Shown here one piece after another: positions 45,057 to 58,867 of a stretch of 64,000 bases of DNA (positions are counted from its first letter, which is position 1; each line of letters opens with the position of its first letter). The stretch lies in the NCBI RefSeq assembly GCF_000218685.1, contig NW_006763303.1:744001-808000 (forward strand), given 5' to 3'. The notes under the pieces are model-generated. The model made no database searches. It saw nothing but the letters and a program-made list of their open reading frames with translations, and was not told the origin of the DNA. The position numbers and the translations under genes were made by a program. Source of the stretch: Serpula lacrymans var. lacrymans S7.9. Lineage: Eukaryota; Basidiomycota; Agaricomycetes; Boletales; Serpulaceae.

Positions 45057-46597
45057 ATGCATCCCTTTGGCGGAACACCAATATGCCCTAGGTGCAACAA
45101 GGCTGTCTATGCCGCAGAACAGGTATGTGGTCTCCGTCATTCATTCACAGTGTCCACAATTGTCGTTCTATGTAGGCCATGGGACCAGGAAGGAAGGTGA
45201 GCTAGTTTACCGCTATCACAGGGACTGCTTGGAATTCACCATTTCCTCTAGTTATACCACAAGGTAAGCGTACATACTCAGCGTACATCTGCGCTCTGCT
45301 GAACTAACCACCACGAAGCCATGTCTCGCATGTAAGTTGTGTAACAAGAGACTCGACTCCTATACCTTGCTAGAACACGATCAGGAGGTTCGTGTTTTCT
45401 CTCTTTCTTCTCGCTTTTCTCTCGTAACTGAGCCTCGATCATGCAGCCTTACTGGTAAGCGTATCTACACTATGTATATTCTCTGTACTAATCAATCCGA
45501 CTGACGTGATCCATGATGTATATAGCAAATCTTGTCATGTCAAGAATTTTGGAACACGAGACCTTCGTCAAGCCAACCTCCCCCATCGAGAGGATAATTT
45601 AGGCTCTCCCAACTCAGCCCCATCTCCCCTCCCCATCTCCCCTGTCAAGACCTCCTTCTCCCTGTCCAGGCCCCCCGCACATCCCACTCCCATCCAACGC
45701 AACTCCTCCCGTTCTCCAGCGCCCTCCTACAGCACAGGCTCCGGCCGGTCCGCAGCACGCTCTCCCCCGCCCGTCCTTCGCGCAAACTCCACACTTCCCT
45801 CCAAATACAACAAATCCCCCATCACAACCTTCGACGGATCGCTGCCAGGCGAGGGAAATGCCCACATCGGCGAGTCGGCAGTACAACCATCAGGCTCCCC
45901 CGTGAGTCCCACCTTCAAGGGAACGCCTACACACAGTGGTCGGGGACTCGGAGGTCTCCCTCGTACCGTCCCTTTCAGTCCTACCAAGACGGAATTTGGG
46001 CGGACGCATGTCTCTACTGTCAGCAATGGGGACAAACTGGAGCCTTCGCAAATTTCTGCCGTCACTCTCGGTCGGTCCAGCTCTTCTACGTCAGCGATGG
46101 AACAAACCCCCAAGACGTCTCCTTTGAAGCCTACAGCCACAGGGACCAGATATGGTATGGCCTTGTCTGGTGCAATTCACAGTCCAAGTCCCAGTAAGCA
46201 ATGGGGGGGCACCAACCCGATTTGTCCGCGATGCGGCAAGAGCGTCTACTTTGCGGAACAAGTAAGTTGTCATTAATTGTTATTTCTTTACCATTTACAT
46301 TCATTTTCGAATATAATTTGACCTTGTTACCATTATTACATAATTATGTGTAGATGAAAGCTGTTGGCAAGACCTGGCACAAGGGATGCCTGAGATGCAC
46401 CGAGTGCAATACATCTCTAGACTCGACGAAGCTGACGGAGAAAGATGGTGATCCATTCTGCCATAGATGTTACAGCAAGGTGCGTCAACTCTCTCCCTCC
46501 AAACTCATTAATGAGAAATAATTCTAATCGCCCTTTGGCACAGCTACACGGGCCACAGGGAAGCGGATACGCACTCCTGGGAAAAGCGGGTGGATAA
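45057..46597 (+). CDS. Two-LIM-domain protein (CRP/CRIP-like)
   Basis: Eight exons (45057-45122, 45176-45196, 45252-45263, 45319-45387, 45447-45454, 45526-46261, 46354-46479, 46544-46597) give 363 residues. LIM1 (about residues 10-66) begins CPRCNKAVYAAEQ and continues LYHKPCLACKLCNKRL and PYCKSC. LIM2 (about 292-349) has CPRCGKSVYFAEQ, TWHKGCLRCTECN and FCHRCY. Both carry the full set of zinc ligands. A Pro/Ser-rich linker of ~215 residues joins them, and the tail GPQGSGYAL is typical of cysteine-rich proteins. Such proteins dock actin-associated or signalling partners. Exons 3 and 5 are only 12 and 8 nt, needed to complete the first zinc module. Confidence 0.85.
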
Positions 46598-47044
46598 AGT
46601 TTTGAGGTGAGACGTTTGCTGTACGCAACGTGTGTGAAGAGAGATTTTGGATGGTCGCTCCCGTATCGTTATCATTATTCAATTTCACTTTCACTGTACT
46701 ATTTTGTTTTAATACCTTTCTCTTGACGAACTTCTAGATAGACGTATTCTATGTCTATGGAGGACTGCAGTTCCACAAACGTGTGATGCACGCTCGACTG
46801 TCTATCCTCTAAACAGTCTGCTCACAGGAGACTGATCGTAGGTTAGCTTAAGGCCACTGCTCTGCATGTGTATAGCATTTCTTGTATGAGGCGAAAAAAG
46901 CGAGTGGTATAGGTCAGAAGTATTGGAGTACATTTCCTATATGTATGAGAGCAATCTACAATTGACGAGTAAAGCGGCAGAACGACGAAGACTAATCTTT
47001 GCCAAAATAACAACACATGGAGGGATACTATCTCCTCTACACCA
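46598..47044. other. Convergent intergenic region
   Basis: About 450 bp between two stop codons facing each other. It is AT-rich and presumably holds both 3' UTRs. No gene or repeat is seen. Confidence 0.5.
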
Positions 47045-50000
47045 TCAAAAGGACCTCAACGAAATCTGCGGTTTCAGCTTATGAGGCTCCGCAGCTGTCG
47101 CACCTGCCACAGCGCGTCTGACGGATTGCTCCAAGACCTCTCTCACGGGTGCCTCCAGTCGAGCTGTCACTTCCTTGAACGAGGTCGGCGAGGAAGTGGC
47201 GAACGTTAGTAATTGAGCTACGCTGTGAGCATGTACCGTCGGTAGCGTGGCTTGTGCTGGACGGAGCAGAAGGGTGATGGTGGGAAGGATGATGCTCAAG
47301 ACGCGGTCGCCTTGATTTTGTAAAGAAAGACAGATGCTTTCAGCAAGGATCGTACTTTCATTAACATAACCTCCACTTACGTTGTTCATTCGTCGTCATA
47401 GTCACTAGTGCCGCAAACGTTTTCAGGACTTCGTCGATAGCTGTGATGTCTTGTTCAGACATGGAGCCATCGTCCAACCGCGGGGAAACCTTCGCTATGT
47501 ATTCGACGAGGGAAGGTAGGAGCAATTTGATACAGAAACGCAGTGGAATATTTGCAGATGCTGCGATGGTTACAGTCTTTGAGCAATGCGCTGCGACCAA
47601 AGCCATCTGATAGTTATATGTCAATCTAAAAATAACATCCGTTTGGCAAAAGTATCACCTCTGTGGCCTCAAGCAACTTCTGTGAGATCAAGAACGAACA
47701 ATGCTCTATCACCCCTCGAGCAATTTTGATTTGAGGGGGCATCGTCGTTAATATAAGCACCGCAGCCAGTAGATTGTTTTTCACTTTTCGAGACGATATG
47801 ACACCCTGTCTGCCCCTAAGAAAACCAAGGGTATTTAAAAGTCAACACAGAAGTAGCACGCAATGGTCGTACCTCATTTCATCGACATTAAGCAGGCAAG
47901 AAGACAGGAACCCATGCACCGACTCTTCGAAGCGAGTTCGTGCGCCAGTGGAGTCGTGTATTGGAACGGAAAGTAGTGATTTCAAGGCAGGCAGTGTAGG
48001 TTCAACGAGGTCGTCTTCCGAAGATTCATCCTTGAGTAGCTCTATTTCATGTATCAATGTGATGTTTGACTAATCACAGCGATACCAACGTACCACCGTA
48101 TAGCATACATGCAACGCTGCGAATATCTTCTTTTGTGCTTGGCTCTGCAGCACTTGCAGCAACTTGGAATACCAATAACGCAGTGCGAACCATCTTGGTT
48201 TTGGCTGCGAGACCACCCTCTGGAACAAAAAACCGATCAGATCACGAGGAGTAGCACATGGGGACCACTTACGAATGGCTGGAGCAGCCGATGTTGGGTG
48301 AGAATGTCGAAGGACGTAGGCAGCTATTTTCAAACAATGACCACGGACGGAACTAGGTGCAGCACTTGTATCGCTACGTCAATATGATGGCAGATTACAT
48401 AGCAGGGATACAAACATACCTGAAGACCTCGCTCTTCTCCAGATCCTCGAATCCAGATTGAAAGGCGACGAGAACATCAAGCAGATGAACCAGGATATTT
48501 GCCGACTCTACCATGGCCAAACGGTAACAAAGGCTAGTAAACTCTCTGAGAATGATCGGATCTAGTAGAGCCTTCCCGGAGTACTGAGGAGAAACGATGC
48601 ATTTAAGGGCTCTGAGTGCAGCAATCATAACGGTCGTACGAGCTTCGGTAGGGCCCGGAGATGCAGTTGTCAGTGCTTCGTATACCTGTCCGAAGATTAT
48701 GAAAAAGAAATCGGCCGGCTCCGTACGAGGCGTGGAGTTCGGTGCTGGAGCGTTAGGTGGGACGATTTGCCCAAGAATGGCAGACTTAATGTGGGGATCC
48801 GAATGTTCCATGGCACTTGCGACGGCTTGAAGAATGATGGGCCAGTACTCTATATAATACTAGATGATCGTTTAAACTAGGAAAGTAAGAGTAAGAGTAA
48901 GTGACGAGATGTACATACCGGCAGCAAAACAACCTTCCCTAGGCTGGAGAAGGATGGATCCAATGCCGATGACGCGTCTTGGATGAATTCCGAGTCGGCG
49001 CGGATAACTGCATAATCACGCAAGCTGGCAATCCACAAAGTTGCAAGCGTCCTTCGGTGAGGTTTGAGAATATCAAGTAGATAAGTCTGCTCAGCACTGG
49101 CACTTTCCAATTGTGCCCATGCCGACAGGACTGATATGCGTAACATGCCAGAAGCGTTTGGACTCAAATCCACAGAATCCCCTAGAGATAGATTTCCGGT
49201 ATCTAAAAACAATCATTGTCCATTAGTATATAAAAACAGGTAGATGATTCAAGTTCTGACCGTTTAATTGTTCAAGAGCAAGCGTGAGCATCTTGAGCAC
49301 ACGCCCCATACGGTTGACTTCTTTTATGATACCGCATCCAACAAATACTGCACAGGCGCGTATGGCAGATGCTAGTATTTCTGGGGTTGAGTCGGCAGAG
49401 AAGGCTGGTGTCAGAGCAGCAGTAATGGGAGCTTGATGTTGTTCGAGAAGAAGAGCATCGCTATAGTCGGGGTCGGGAGATTTAGCGAAGATCTGTAAAA
49501 TACGTATGAGAAATAAGACACAAGCAACGATATGATTCAGTACCTTGATGACATCTTGTAAAACTACGAGTCCCTCTAGTCGAATCTCGGTCACGTACGC
49601 TGCAGATGCTGTAAATGCCATCTTTATAAGATCAGGCACTCGAGAAACGAGAAGTCCGGTCGAAGCAAGACCATGGCTACGGGCAAAGGGGATATCAAAA
49701 TGCTCTCTCCTTCCAGACCGAGTTAGAATAGTGCAGATATCGTGAAGACAATGTAGTGCGAAAAGCTGAGTTCGCCAACGAGATATAGGGAAGGCAGTAC
49801 TTTGATGTTGATTGTTGGCCTCTGAGGCCATGGTGCCACTAAGGGATTCTCCTTCGTCATCGTTGGTGTTACTTGTGATAGTAGCTACCTGTTGGGATGC
49901 TGTTGTTCGTAACATAATCCTCTGACATAAATCAATCCAAGCTGAAGGATTATGTACAGCAGTTTGTTGCAACCAGCTGGAGATGACATTCTTGACACCT

Positions 50001-53000
50001 TCCACCGAAGAATCATCATCCAACATACCAAAGAGATGTTCGACAAGTCGATCACCTCCCAATCGAGACATCGCCAGTGCATCCCTTTGGACAAGCTGAT
50101 AGAGAGCATCTATTGAAGCAAGTTTGAGCTTGCGTCTGGAAGAAGCCAAGTGATATCTGAAACGATCGACCATCTCCGGAATGTGAACGTGTTCAGGCGC
50201 GAACATAAGGAAATGCTGCATGCACTTGATTGCCTCCACACAAATATCATCGTCATCTTCCAGAGAAAATTCATGGACCATATTGAGCACAAGGGTCCTT
50301 GTCCGCACCGAATCTTGTATATCAGGTCCAAGGACGGTGATGATCGCATCAATGATTTGGCAGACCACTGGATACGCTGCAAGGTCACCACTGGAGTTTG
50401 AATTGTTCAAGGTTCCACCCTCTATTTCGTGAGAATCCAGGTTGTATATCTTCAAAAGCATGCCTAGAGTTCCGGGTACGAAAGACGAGTAAGCAAGATT
50501 TGCGGCGTTGATCACACGAGCCAGGGCATTTAGTGACCAAAAATGAACCAAGGGGTGCGGGTCATTGCTCAAGGACATCAGGATGTTAACCGTCGTCTTC
50601 AAAAGAGGACCTGCAGCGAGGCCACCGACATGGCTATAGATGGCGCCAAAGGCTAAGGCACACCCAGCTCGACCTTGAGGGTCACGGTTGTTGACAACAT
50701 GATCCACCAAGACTTTAATTTGACTGGTTAAGAAGGTGGTGCCTGCAATGTTGGCCATTCGACCGATGGCTTCGCTGCTAGCAGACCTTAGAACACTATC
50801 CCCGTCAACGAGTGCATCCTGTTTCAACATATTGAGTAATGCAAAGAAAATAGTATACGCAAGGTGAAAGTACCTTCATAAATGGGGCAATCACTGAAGT
50901 AATCTGAGAACTCCCAAACGTCTCTCGAGCCTGACGATAATGAGACGTCATTGCATGGCGTAAACTCTGGACAATAGCTATGACGCTATTGACGAACATA
51001 GCAGTTCTACGACCGGCGTTCTTCTCAAGCTTACTCGATCGGACTGTTTCCACCAACTGAGATACTGTACGCGTTGTGGACGCAAGATCCTGAACCGGCA
51101 GAAGTTGCGCAAAGAGTTCTATGGCCGAGTCTACAACAGCAGTGATGGGTGAAGGTGCTTCCACTAGTCGAAACTCGTCTTCTGGAGAGTTGTCTGGGCA
51201 TAGTGAGAGTGTGTCATGCTCAGGTGCCCACAGCGATGGTTTGCAAAGCTTTGGCAAGAGATAATCAGGGAGTTGCATTGTCACGACCATTGCAACGAGC
51301 TTACCAGCATATCCGTAGTTTCTTCAACCAATGTGACACGAGAATGACTCGTAGCAGCTGACTGACCGTCTCCTTCTGCACCACCTTCCGCAATATCAAT
51401 AGAAGTAACTCCATACGCGTAACCGTCTGCACACTGCCAAATCGAAGTAAGTGCTCCCGAGGACGATGCAATCGCAGCCTGCATAGAGGAACCAGCGAAA
51501 CCATCTGGACTTGCGAAAAGAGCGATCGCAGATTGCAGTAAGGTCGTTTGAACAGATTCAGTCAGACTTGCCGTCCCAAGCGCTGTGAAAGCCTGGTAAA
51601 CTCTGCGACGGAGTAAGGCCTCTCTTGATCGAAGGGATAGACCTTTTTGGTCAGTTTGCATGGAAGTAGAAGAATCCTCGAAACTTTGAGAGTTAATCGT
51701 ATTTAAGAAAGACAATGCGTTGCCCAATAAAGTTGACACGCGGCGCGCAACATCGAGGGTAAGAAGTGGGGTGTTATGGCGTAAAAAGCAAAGGATAGCA
51801 CCGAGTGCACTTTCCCGAACATGAAGAAGGAACTCCCATTCTGCAACAGTGCGTCCTGTTGGGTTATCTTTGCTCGTAGGTTTTGGCAAGGCATTACGCC
51901 ATAGAACCAGTAGTTGTGGAAGGTGTGGCCTGACGAAATTGGGCCCTAGCAGCATGAGGGAAGCTATGCAAGTCCAAGCAACTTCTACTTCTACTCCGGC
52001 GATTTTAACATCGTGGTCACTGGCACGTTTCAAGAGCTGGGTCGCAATGTCGAGTACTTTTGCAGTAATATCATAGGAGACGTACAGCGGGCGCCGTGGG
52101 ATGATAGCAACCAGGGCAGCAAGACCGTAAGCATGGCCTAACGCACGGAGATCGACATCGGATGGTGCTGCCGGAGACTGCAAGGAATCGATATCACGCT
52201 GCAAAAACTCAATGATGACCAATATAACTTTCGGTAAGCGCAGCGGCGTTGAATAACAGAAGCATCGCAAAGCCCAAGCAGCATTCACACGGACTGTATG
52301 ACTTGAGTGCGAAAGCAGGGTTACCAAGGGTTCTGACACAGCTTCCTGGTGTAGGGTATCAATCGTCAGAACTCGTGCTATGTTGGAATACATCGATGAT
52401 ACGTACCTGGACTGGAGGAGGAGCGTTTCCAAGTTGCTGCAACAAACCAGCCAGTTCCCTCAGTACTATCGTGAGTACGAGCGAATTGGGGGAAAGGTGA
52501 CCTGGCATTAAGGCAGGCCATCTCTTCAGGTATGAAGACGATAGCTCCCTAATGGCACCTATTTGCCCCTGCTCAGTCAGCATGCGAACGGCAATCAAGT
52601 CTCGCAGCAGCAGTCCTATAAGCTTTCTAAGAAACAATTTGTCGTATCTAGTAGCAGAGTTTTTCGGGTTTGAAACGATCTCAGTCATCAGATGACTAAC
52701 GATGAGAGCGTAGTTGCTCTCTGCGAAACTGGAGCCAAGCTTGTTTAGGAGTGCTATATAGAAATCGAAGATGCCAGCCCTAGCCTTCCGTGATGTCTGT
52801 GGTTTGTTAAATAGGGACGATAGCTGAGAAAACATCTCTTGAGGAGAAAGCAGTGCTTTCGTCTGTTCCGAGGTCATATGCGAAGGAGCAGATTCTTGAT
52901 CCTCCTCATTCTCTTTCTTCCCCTTCTGAGTGGATTCAGGAGCAGGAATGACGCGTTCTATTTGCGTGAGAGATAGTACATGTCCGACCAATTGAGCGAG

Positions 53001-54050
53001 AGACTGCCGCGTGACATGATCTGCGTTGTCGAGATTTTTAGTAGAAAGGATGACTATTGATTCGACTTCGCCAACAGTGATGATCTCTTCGGGCGGATAC
53101 ATAGCTATCAGAACCTAAGAAAAGCTCATTAGGGATATAGAACGACCTAGAGAGATCTACTTACTCCTGCTGCAGCGCGTTGGACAGCTAGTGCCTTGTC
53201 ACTGAGTCCATATTTCATTTGCTTGATGATGTCTTTCGAGATTGCGTCTGTTACGGCCTTCCTTGCTGTTGTAAGGGCTTTTCGCAACGCTGATAAAGCG
53301 TGATGCCGGATAAGTGGGGACTTTGAAGAGAGAATGCAGGAACGACGTCGTCATGAGCAATGGCTTGAGTGATATAAAGCTAAAGCTACATACCCCTGAT
53401 GATTTATATGTTTTCAGCGAGATAGTGGCGATTTCAACCATGAATGACATGAACTAATAGTAGGTGTGAGAACAGTACGCGATAACTCGGAGAGAGCATA
53501 CTTGTGAGCCAAAAACGGCCATCAATTCCCCAATGCAATATAATGCGGCTCTAGATTGAAGTAAGTCATTGTGTTGTACATATAGAAAAGTGTGCTAGAG
53601 CTCACGTTCTAACAGTTTCCTTGTCAGATGATTTGAAATCTCCGGCAACCTTAACGAATGTTTGCAAAGTATCGAAAAGGGTCTTTGATTCTCCTCGTGT
53701 GTATAATGAGATGAGACATCTTGCAACAGGGTTTCTCAGAATGCGACCAGGGATAGGATACTGGTCTGCACGGGTGATAGCCTTGACAAGAGTCGATTCT
53801 ACATGCGGTTGCGATGCTTTGATTTGGTCCTGGGGAGTATGAGTATGGACGATATTGCTGAATGAATAAATGTTCGTACATGAGGTGCATCTTTGAGCTT
53901 TTCTTCGAGAGAACAGAGCCACTGAAAGAGGTAAAGTTCGCCATTTTCACCCGAAAGCTGTGACTGGGACGAATGAGCCAAAATTGCGGGTTACTGCGAG
54001 CAGAACACAGATACCTCATCAATTTCATCTATCGTGACTTCTGCAGCCAT
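47045..54050 (-). CDS. laa1: LAA1/HEATR5-type HEAT-repeat protein, AP-1 accessory factor
   Basis: A very large helical-repeat protein, about 2,000 residues over many exons from ATG 54050 (MAAEVTIDEIDE) to the stop at 47045. The N-terminus has AHSSQSQLSGENGELYLFQWL, as in Laa1 orthologues. The middle has LLVLWRNALPKPTSKDNPTGR followed by EFLLHVRESALGAILCFLRHN, a family hallmark. Later parts include LASIDALYQLVQRDALAMSRL and a C-terminal HEAT block ending KLKPQISLRSF. In yeast, Laa1 recruits the clathrin adaptor AP-1 to the trans-Golgi and endosomes; HEATR5B does the same in animals. The start codon lies 281 bp from that of fig4 on the other strand. I located the main coding blocks but did not fix every exon border. 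Confidence 0.85.
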
Positions 54051-54330
54051 ATCAGTAGCTTCGATATTCCAGCAATCACAGTGAAAGATAGGAATATATG
54101 ACACGAAAGAAAAGACGCGGAGCTCACTGCAGGTTGAGTTTCTTAGAGAGAACGCAGCAATAGTACTGCGCTTACATAACAGGGTAATGGACTGGCTCAA
54201 TATAGCACTCAGAGCTCAATCCTCGAGGCCGCTGCCTTTCACTCCTTCGCTTGCCTTCGCTTCTTGCAACTTAGAACGCCCAAGCTTAGGATGCTATAGT
54301 ATTCACATATAAGCCATATTGGTCGCATAA
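54051..54330. promoter_or_regulatory. Bidirectional promoter region, laa1 / fig4
   Basis: 280 bp separate two divergent start codons, so both promoters and 5' UTRs must fit here or overlap. I see no clear TATA box. A shared or compact promoter is inferred from spacing only. Confidence 0.5.
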
Positions 54331-57300
54331 ATGGCGTTGGCACAAGAGCCTGCGATGGTTCCTGACGATACAGCGTGTTCTGTGCCCAGCTTGAAGGTAT
54401 CTGAACCAAATGTAGACCCACCAGTTGACTCCTGCCAGGACATGTCCTCGGTCGCGGCTGAAACGCCTTCAAACTCGTTCAGTGGTGCTTTATTGACCTC
54501 GTCTTCGACTACGAGCGAAACTGTAACTCCCGTGTCGGTTCCATGCACGCCCACCAGCGTCTCACAGGATCTTGCCCCCTCGCACGCCGACAAATGTCGA
54601 TCTGCCCACCTACACCCATCCGCACGTCTTTCCTCGTCTTCGTTACTGCAACCTCTGCGCCCTCATCCAGCCAAGTCTCTCGCTTTCAACAAATACATTC
54701 TGTACGAGAACAAACTTCGCTTCTACATCATTGCCTCCAATGCGTCCGACTCTCGCCATCGTATCATTAAAATCGACCGAACCTCCCAGTGCGACCTCAC
54801 CATCGTCGAAGACGAGACTGAGTACAGCGGGAAGCAGATGAGTGCGATGCTCAAAATGCTTGACGATGGTAACAAAGGCTCGGGTGGTTTGGGAAAACCA
54901 CGCGTGTTCTTCGGAGTTGCTGGTAAGAGGGCCGTACACTATGGTGAAAATATGCCCAGTTCTGACTCGTATCAGGATTCGTGAAGTTTACTGCAGGCTG
55001 GTATATGCTTATAATCTCCGAGCGTTCCGTCGTAGCTCTCCTGGGCGGTCATTATCTCTACCATTGCGAGAGTACCGAAATGATTCCCGTCTGTATTAAT
55101 CACAAGATCGAGAAACCTGCCGAGGAGCAGCGTCTGATGAACGTATTCAAACAAGTGGACATGTCTAAGAATTTCTACTTCAGGTATTTGCACGACTCAA
55201 GGAACCTTACTTCAGACTGACAGCCATTGTAGTTACTCATACGACTTGACATCAACTCTCCAGCGTAATTTGACACAAATAGGCCGCTTTGCAGGAGACA
55301 TGTGGCCTTTCACTGACCGTTATGCCTGGAACTTTCATATGCTGTCTTCGCCTTTCGAAAATGAAACGGAACATGTCGTGAGATCTCACTGGATGCTACC
55401 TCTCGTTCACGGTCACGTCGATCAAGCCAGTGAGTATTCCCTACTTTTGTCGACTTCGCAGTTCGGCGAAAGTTGTCACTCATATCCCACTCACTAACTT
55501 GACTCGCCTTCCCAGAGTTGACTGTTCTAGGCCGAGTCGTTTTTGTCACTCTCATAGCTCGTAGGTCCCGTCACTATGCAGGCGCAAGGTATCTCAAAAG
55601 AGGTGTCAACGAGGAGGTACCTAAATCTATGTAACATACTATCCTCTTCGCATCCCTGAGTTTGCTTCGTAGGGCAATGTCGCCAACGAAGTTGAAACTG
55701 AACAAATAGTCTCAGAAGCCCTCACGACCGCATTTTATTCACCACCAGGAAGGGACTCACCCCCAGAGGGGCAGCTGCGCCGTCCCAGCCCCCACTACAC
55801 TAGCTACGTTCAGGTAACACCCCCCATAGCCACTTATTCTCCTACCTTTGACCGAGAAAACGATGTATCTAGTATAGAGGAAGCATCCCCATTCACTGGA
55901 CGCAAGAAACGACAAATATGAGTCCTAGACCACCTATTGAAAGTATGTTGGTGCCTATATGTTTTGCATTGACCACATTGCTGACCTCTTTCCCAGTCAA
56001 TGTCATCGATCCTTTTTATACTGCTGCATCCCGACACTTCGATGACCTTTTCAGACGATATGGAGCCCCGATCACTGTACTCAACCTGATAAAAAGGCGT
56101 GAGCCTGTACCTAGGGAATCAAAGCTACTAGAAGAGTACACACAATGCGTCAAATACCTCAATCAGTTTCTTCCGGAAGACAAGAAAATGATTTATCGCG
56201 CTTGGGATATGTCTCGTGCATACAAAGAGTATAATGTTCATTCCCTCATTTTCAGACCCTAGTAATATTAAAGATAATGTAGAAAAACACAAGACGTGAT
56301 TAGCTACCTCGAAGACATCGCGGAAGAATCTATCCTGATTACCGGGTTTTTCCACTCCGGACCTGAGCCATACTCGCACTTTCTGCAAAATGATATTGAG
56401 TGAGTGGTACCAAGTAGGTATGCTTTCAGCCATTGATATTATGCGCTACAGTGACGAAGAGCGACCCCCTTGGCGCAACCACATCTCCCTTCAGAACGGT
56501 ATCTGTCGAACAAATTGTGTTGACTGTCTAGATCGCACCAACGCTGCACAGTTCGTTTTCGGGAAGCGTGCTCTGGGACACCAGCTGTACGCCCTTGGCG
56601 TCGTCGACAGCCCCAACCTTGCTTTCGATTCGGACGCTGTGAATATGTTAACGGAGATGTACCATGATCACGGAGATAGTGAGTCTTACTCGCACTTTAA
56701 TATTTCTCCCCTGCCTTCTCTAACTGTAAAGTAGCCATTGCCCTACAGTACACAGGAAGTGCCCTCGTAAACCGAGTTGAGACATACCGGCGCATGCCTC
56801 ACTGGAATAGCCACTCACGAGACATAATCGAAAACATACGGCGTTTCTACACTAACTCTCTTCTAGGTATGTACAATGTCCGGACATTATTCAATATACC
56901 TTATGCCATTTGATTCACTCCGTAGATGCTGACAAGCAGATGGCGATCAACCTATTCCTTGGTGTCCGCAGCGAGCGCACCAGTGTCCATCCTCCCAAAC
57001 GGGGTGGCTACCAGAAATGGTTCCACGAGGAACACCTTCGGCCGGCCTACGTCGTCGATGAATGTGACAGAGCAATTCGGGACTTCGTCCAAGCAAGAGG
57101 AGATTTCTGGATTGAGTACTACCGTCCTTTGCTCTTTACGACATTGGGAAAACACTTTGCGTATTCGATGAACAGCACATTGAAGCTTCCTGGGTGCGTC
57201 CTTGTCCCTGTCACTGCCCTTCTCTCTTCTAAGCTCATAAGTATTTTGTAGTAAAACGGCGAAGGACATCAATACCAGTCCTTTCCTCCCGCATAGTACT

Positions 57301-57888
57301 CGTTCCGTGCATCATCCGAGGTATGACATATTCTCCTCTTGCTACGGATCTGTATTTTGATATCGCATTTAAGGCTCATGGAAGGAGTCCGACGATGGAT
57401 TGGCGCTCATCCCACTTCGCGTGTTCAAACTTCTAACAGAAGGCCAAGCTCAAAGGTGGAGAAACATCAGAAGACACACCAGGATCCCGAACATGATCAT
57501 CGATCTACGGAAGCGATAGCCAAACGACTATTAGACCCTATCGTTTCCAACGAGGAAAAGGCAGAATATCAACAGTCTGTATCCTCACCCTACGCTGCTT
57601 TTGCGTTTCTTGACTGAACTGCTTTACAGGTATATTGAGCAGTGCCATTTTCTACTGCAAGCACCGCCTGATGAGGCAGAGGCCGCAGATAAGGAATTGT
57701 ATGAGAAGTTTGTCGGAAAGGCTATGGGAGATGTTTACGATTGGAGTGCCGAGGTGCCTTTGAATTTCTACGCCTCTTATGCGGAACTAGGGACGGCACA
57801 GTATCTAGATGGGGGGCGAAAAGACAGCCTACCCATCACGTTCAATTACGACCGATGGCTCAATGAGGGAGCACAGAAGCTTGCTTGA
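54331..57888 (+). CDS. fig4: FIG4-type SAC-domain phosphoinositide phosphatase
   Basis: A phosphatase that removes the 5-phosphate from PI(3,5)P2 on endosome/vacuole membranes, in complex with Vac14 and the Fab1 kinase. About a dozen exons run from ATG 54331 to 57888. After an Ser/Thr-rich N-terminus come [20 protein letters not shown] and HRIIKIDRT, then [25 protein letters not shown], as in human FIG4. The SAC core follows with [12 protein letters not shown] and the catalytic CX5R motif CVDCLDRTN (Cys codon at 56516). The C-terminal part has HHPR, then [10 protein letters not shown], and ends [15 protein letters not shown]. The same order as yeast Fig4 and the CVDCLDRTN form separate it from Sac1 and synaptojanin. 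Some exon borders, notably around 56260-56410, are approximate. Confidence 0.9.
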
Positions 57889-57989
57889 GATGTAGTACAC
57901 TTATAATCATATGGGATCTGATATTTCCTTGTTTTCATTGTGTGTATGTAATGTTTTTCGTCCGCTGCATCACTATAATTATTATCATC

Positions 57990-58867
57990 AAGAGGCTAAC
58001 ACCATTGCAATGGCTGACACTGACTTCATCTATAAATATTTCTGCTCGGAGCCGCTCAGAGAGCCGCGGTTGGTGAGAATTCTTAGCCATGGCACATCTC
58101 AGACAGGATTTTACGTATTCCTGTACGTCTTTGACCATGCCAGGCCACATGTAGTTTCTGGAGATCAACTCCATTGTTCGTTGCCACCCAGGGTGCCCAG
58201 CCACTGGAGTGTCGTGATGTCTGTCTATTGCCTTGATCCTTGCAGACTCAGGCACATAGATTTTGTCTTTAAAATGGAAGAGCCTGTCTTCCCATAAATA
58301 GTTTTCATTGCCATCAAGGCGCACCTTCTCTTCTGAGGAGATGTCTTTCTTGAAGATTTCCAGAAGATCGGAATCCTGCCCGATTCTAACATTGGCAACC
58401 CTTGATTGGTCTATCAGGGTAACACCTTTGTTGTCATCTTCGATGCCGTTGGCATGATCCTCTCTTCTGGACAAAGTGTCCGCTTTCCCCATAGAGCTTC
58501 CAGGCTTATGAATTAATTTATAATTAAACCTTGACAAGTATACTGCGTAGCGGGCCTGTCTTCGGTTCAAGTCTCGGGCCGTCATAAAATACTCCAGATT
58601 CTTATGATCAGTCCAAATTTCAAATTGGTGTCTAGCACCTTCTAAGTAGTGCCGCCAGTGCTCTAGAGCTCTAATGATGGCCAGCATCTCCTTATCATAT
58701 ATTTGATAGTTGCGCTCTGTAGGCGACAAACTATGCGATAAATAGGCACAAGGCCTCCAAAGATCGTCAGGGCATTTAATTGATAGAACAGCCCCAGTAG
58801 CAAAATCAGAAGAGTCGGTTTCTAGCCGGAACTCTTTGTCCAATTCTGGAAATGCTAATATGGGCGC
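57990..58867 (-). pseudogene. Gypsy pol fragment (RNase H and integrase zinc finger)
   Basis: A minus-strand fragment with RNase H residues (LETDSSDFATGAVL, YDKEMLAIIRALEHW, WTDHKNLEYF) and the integrase HHCC finger (H..AGHPGW, CLRCAMAK). It is open for about 290 codons. It starts abruptly inside RNase H where U copy 3 begins and stops before the integrase catalytic core. There is no RT or gag. It belongs to a chromovirus different from the one at 6.9-14.2 kb, judging by low similarity. Confidence 0.85.

Noticed and set aside
45614..46140. Minus-strand ORFs opposite the LIM linker
   Set aside because: Shadows of a Pro/Ser-rich coding exon on the plus strand; no independent domain.
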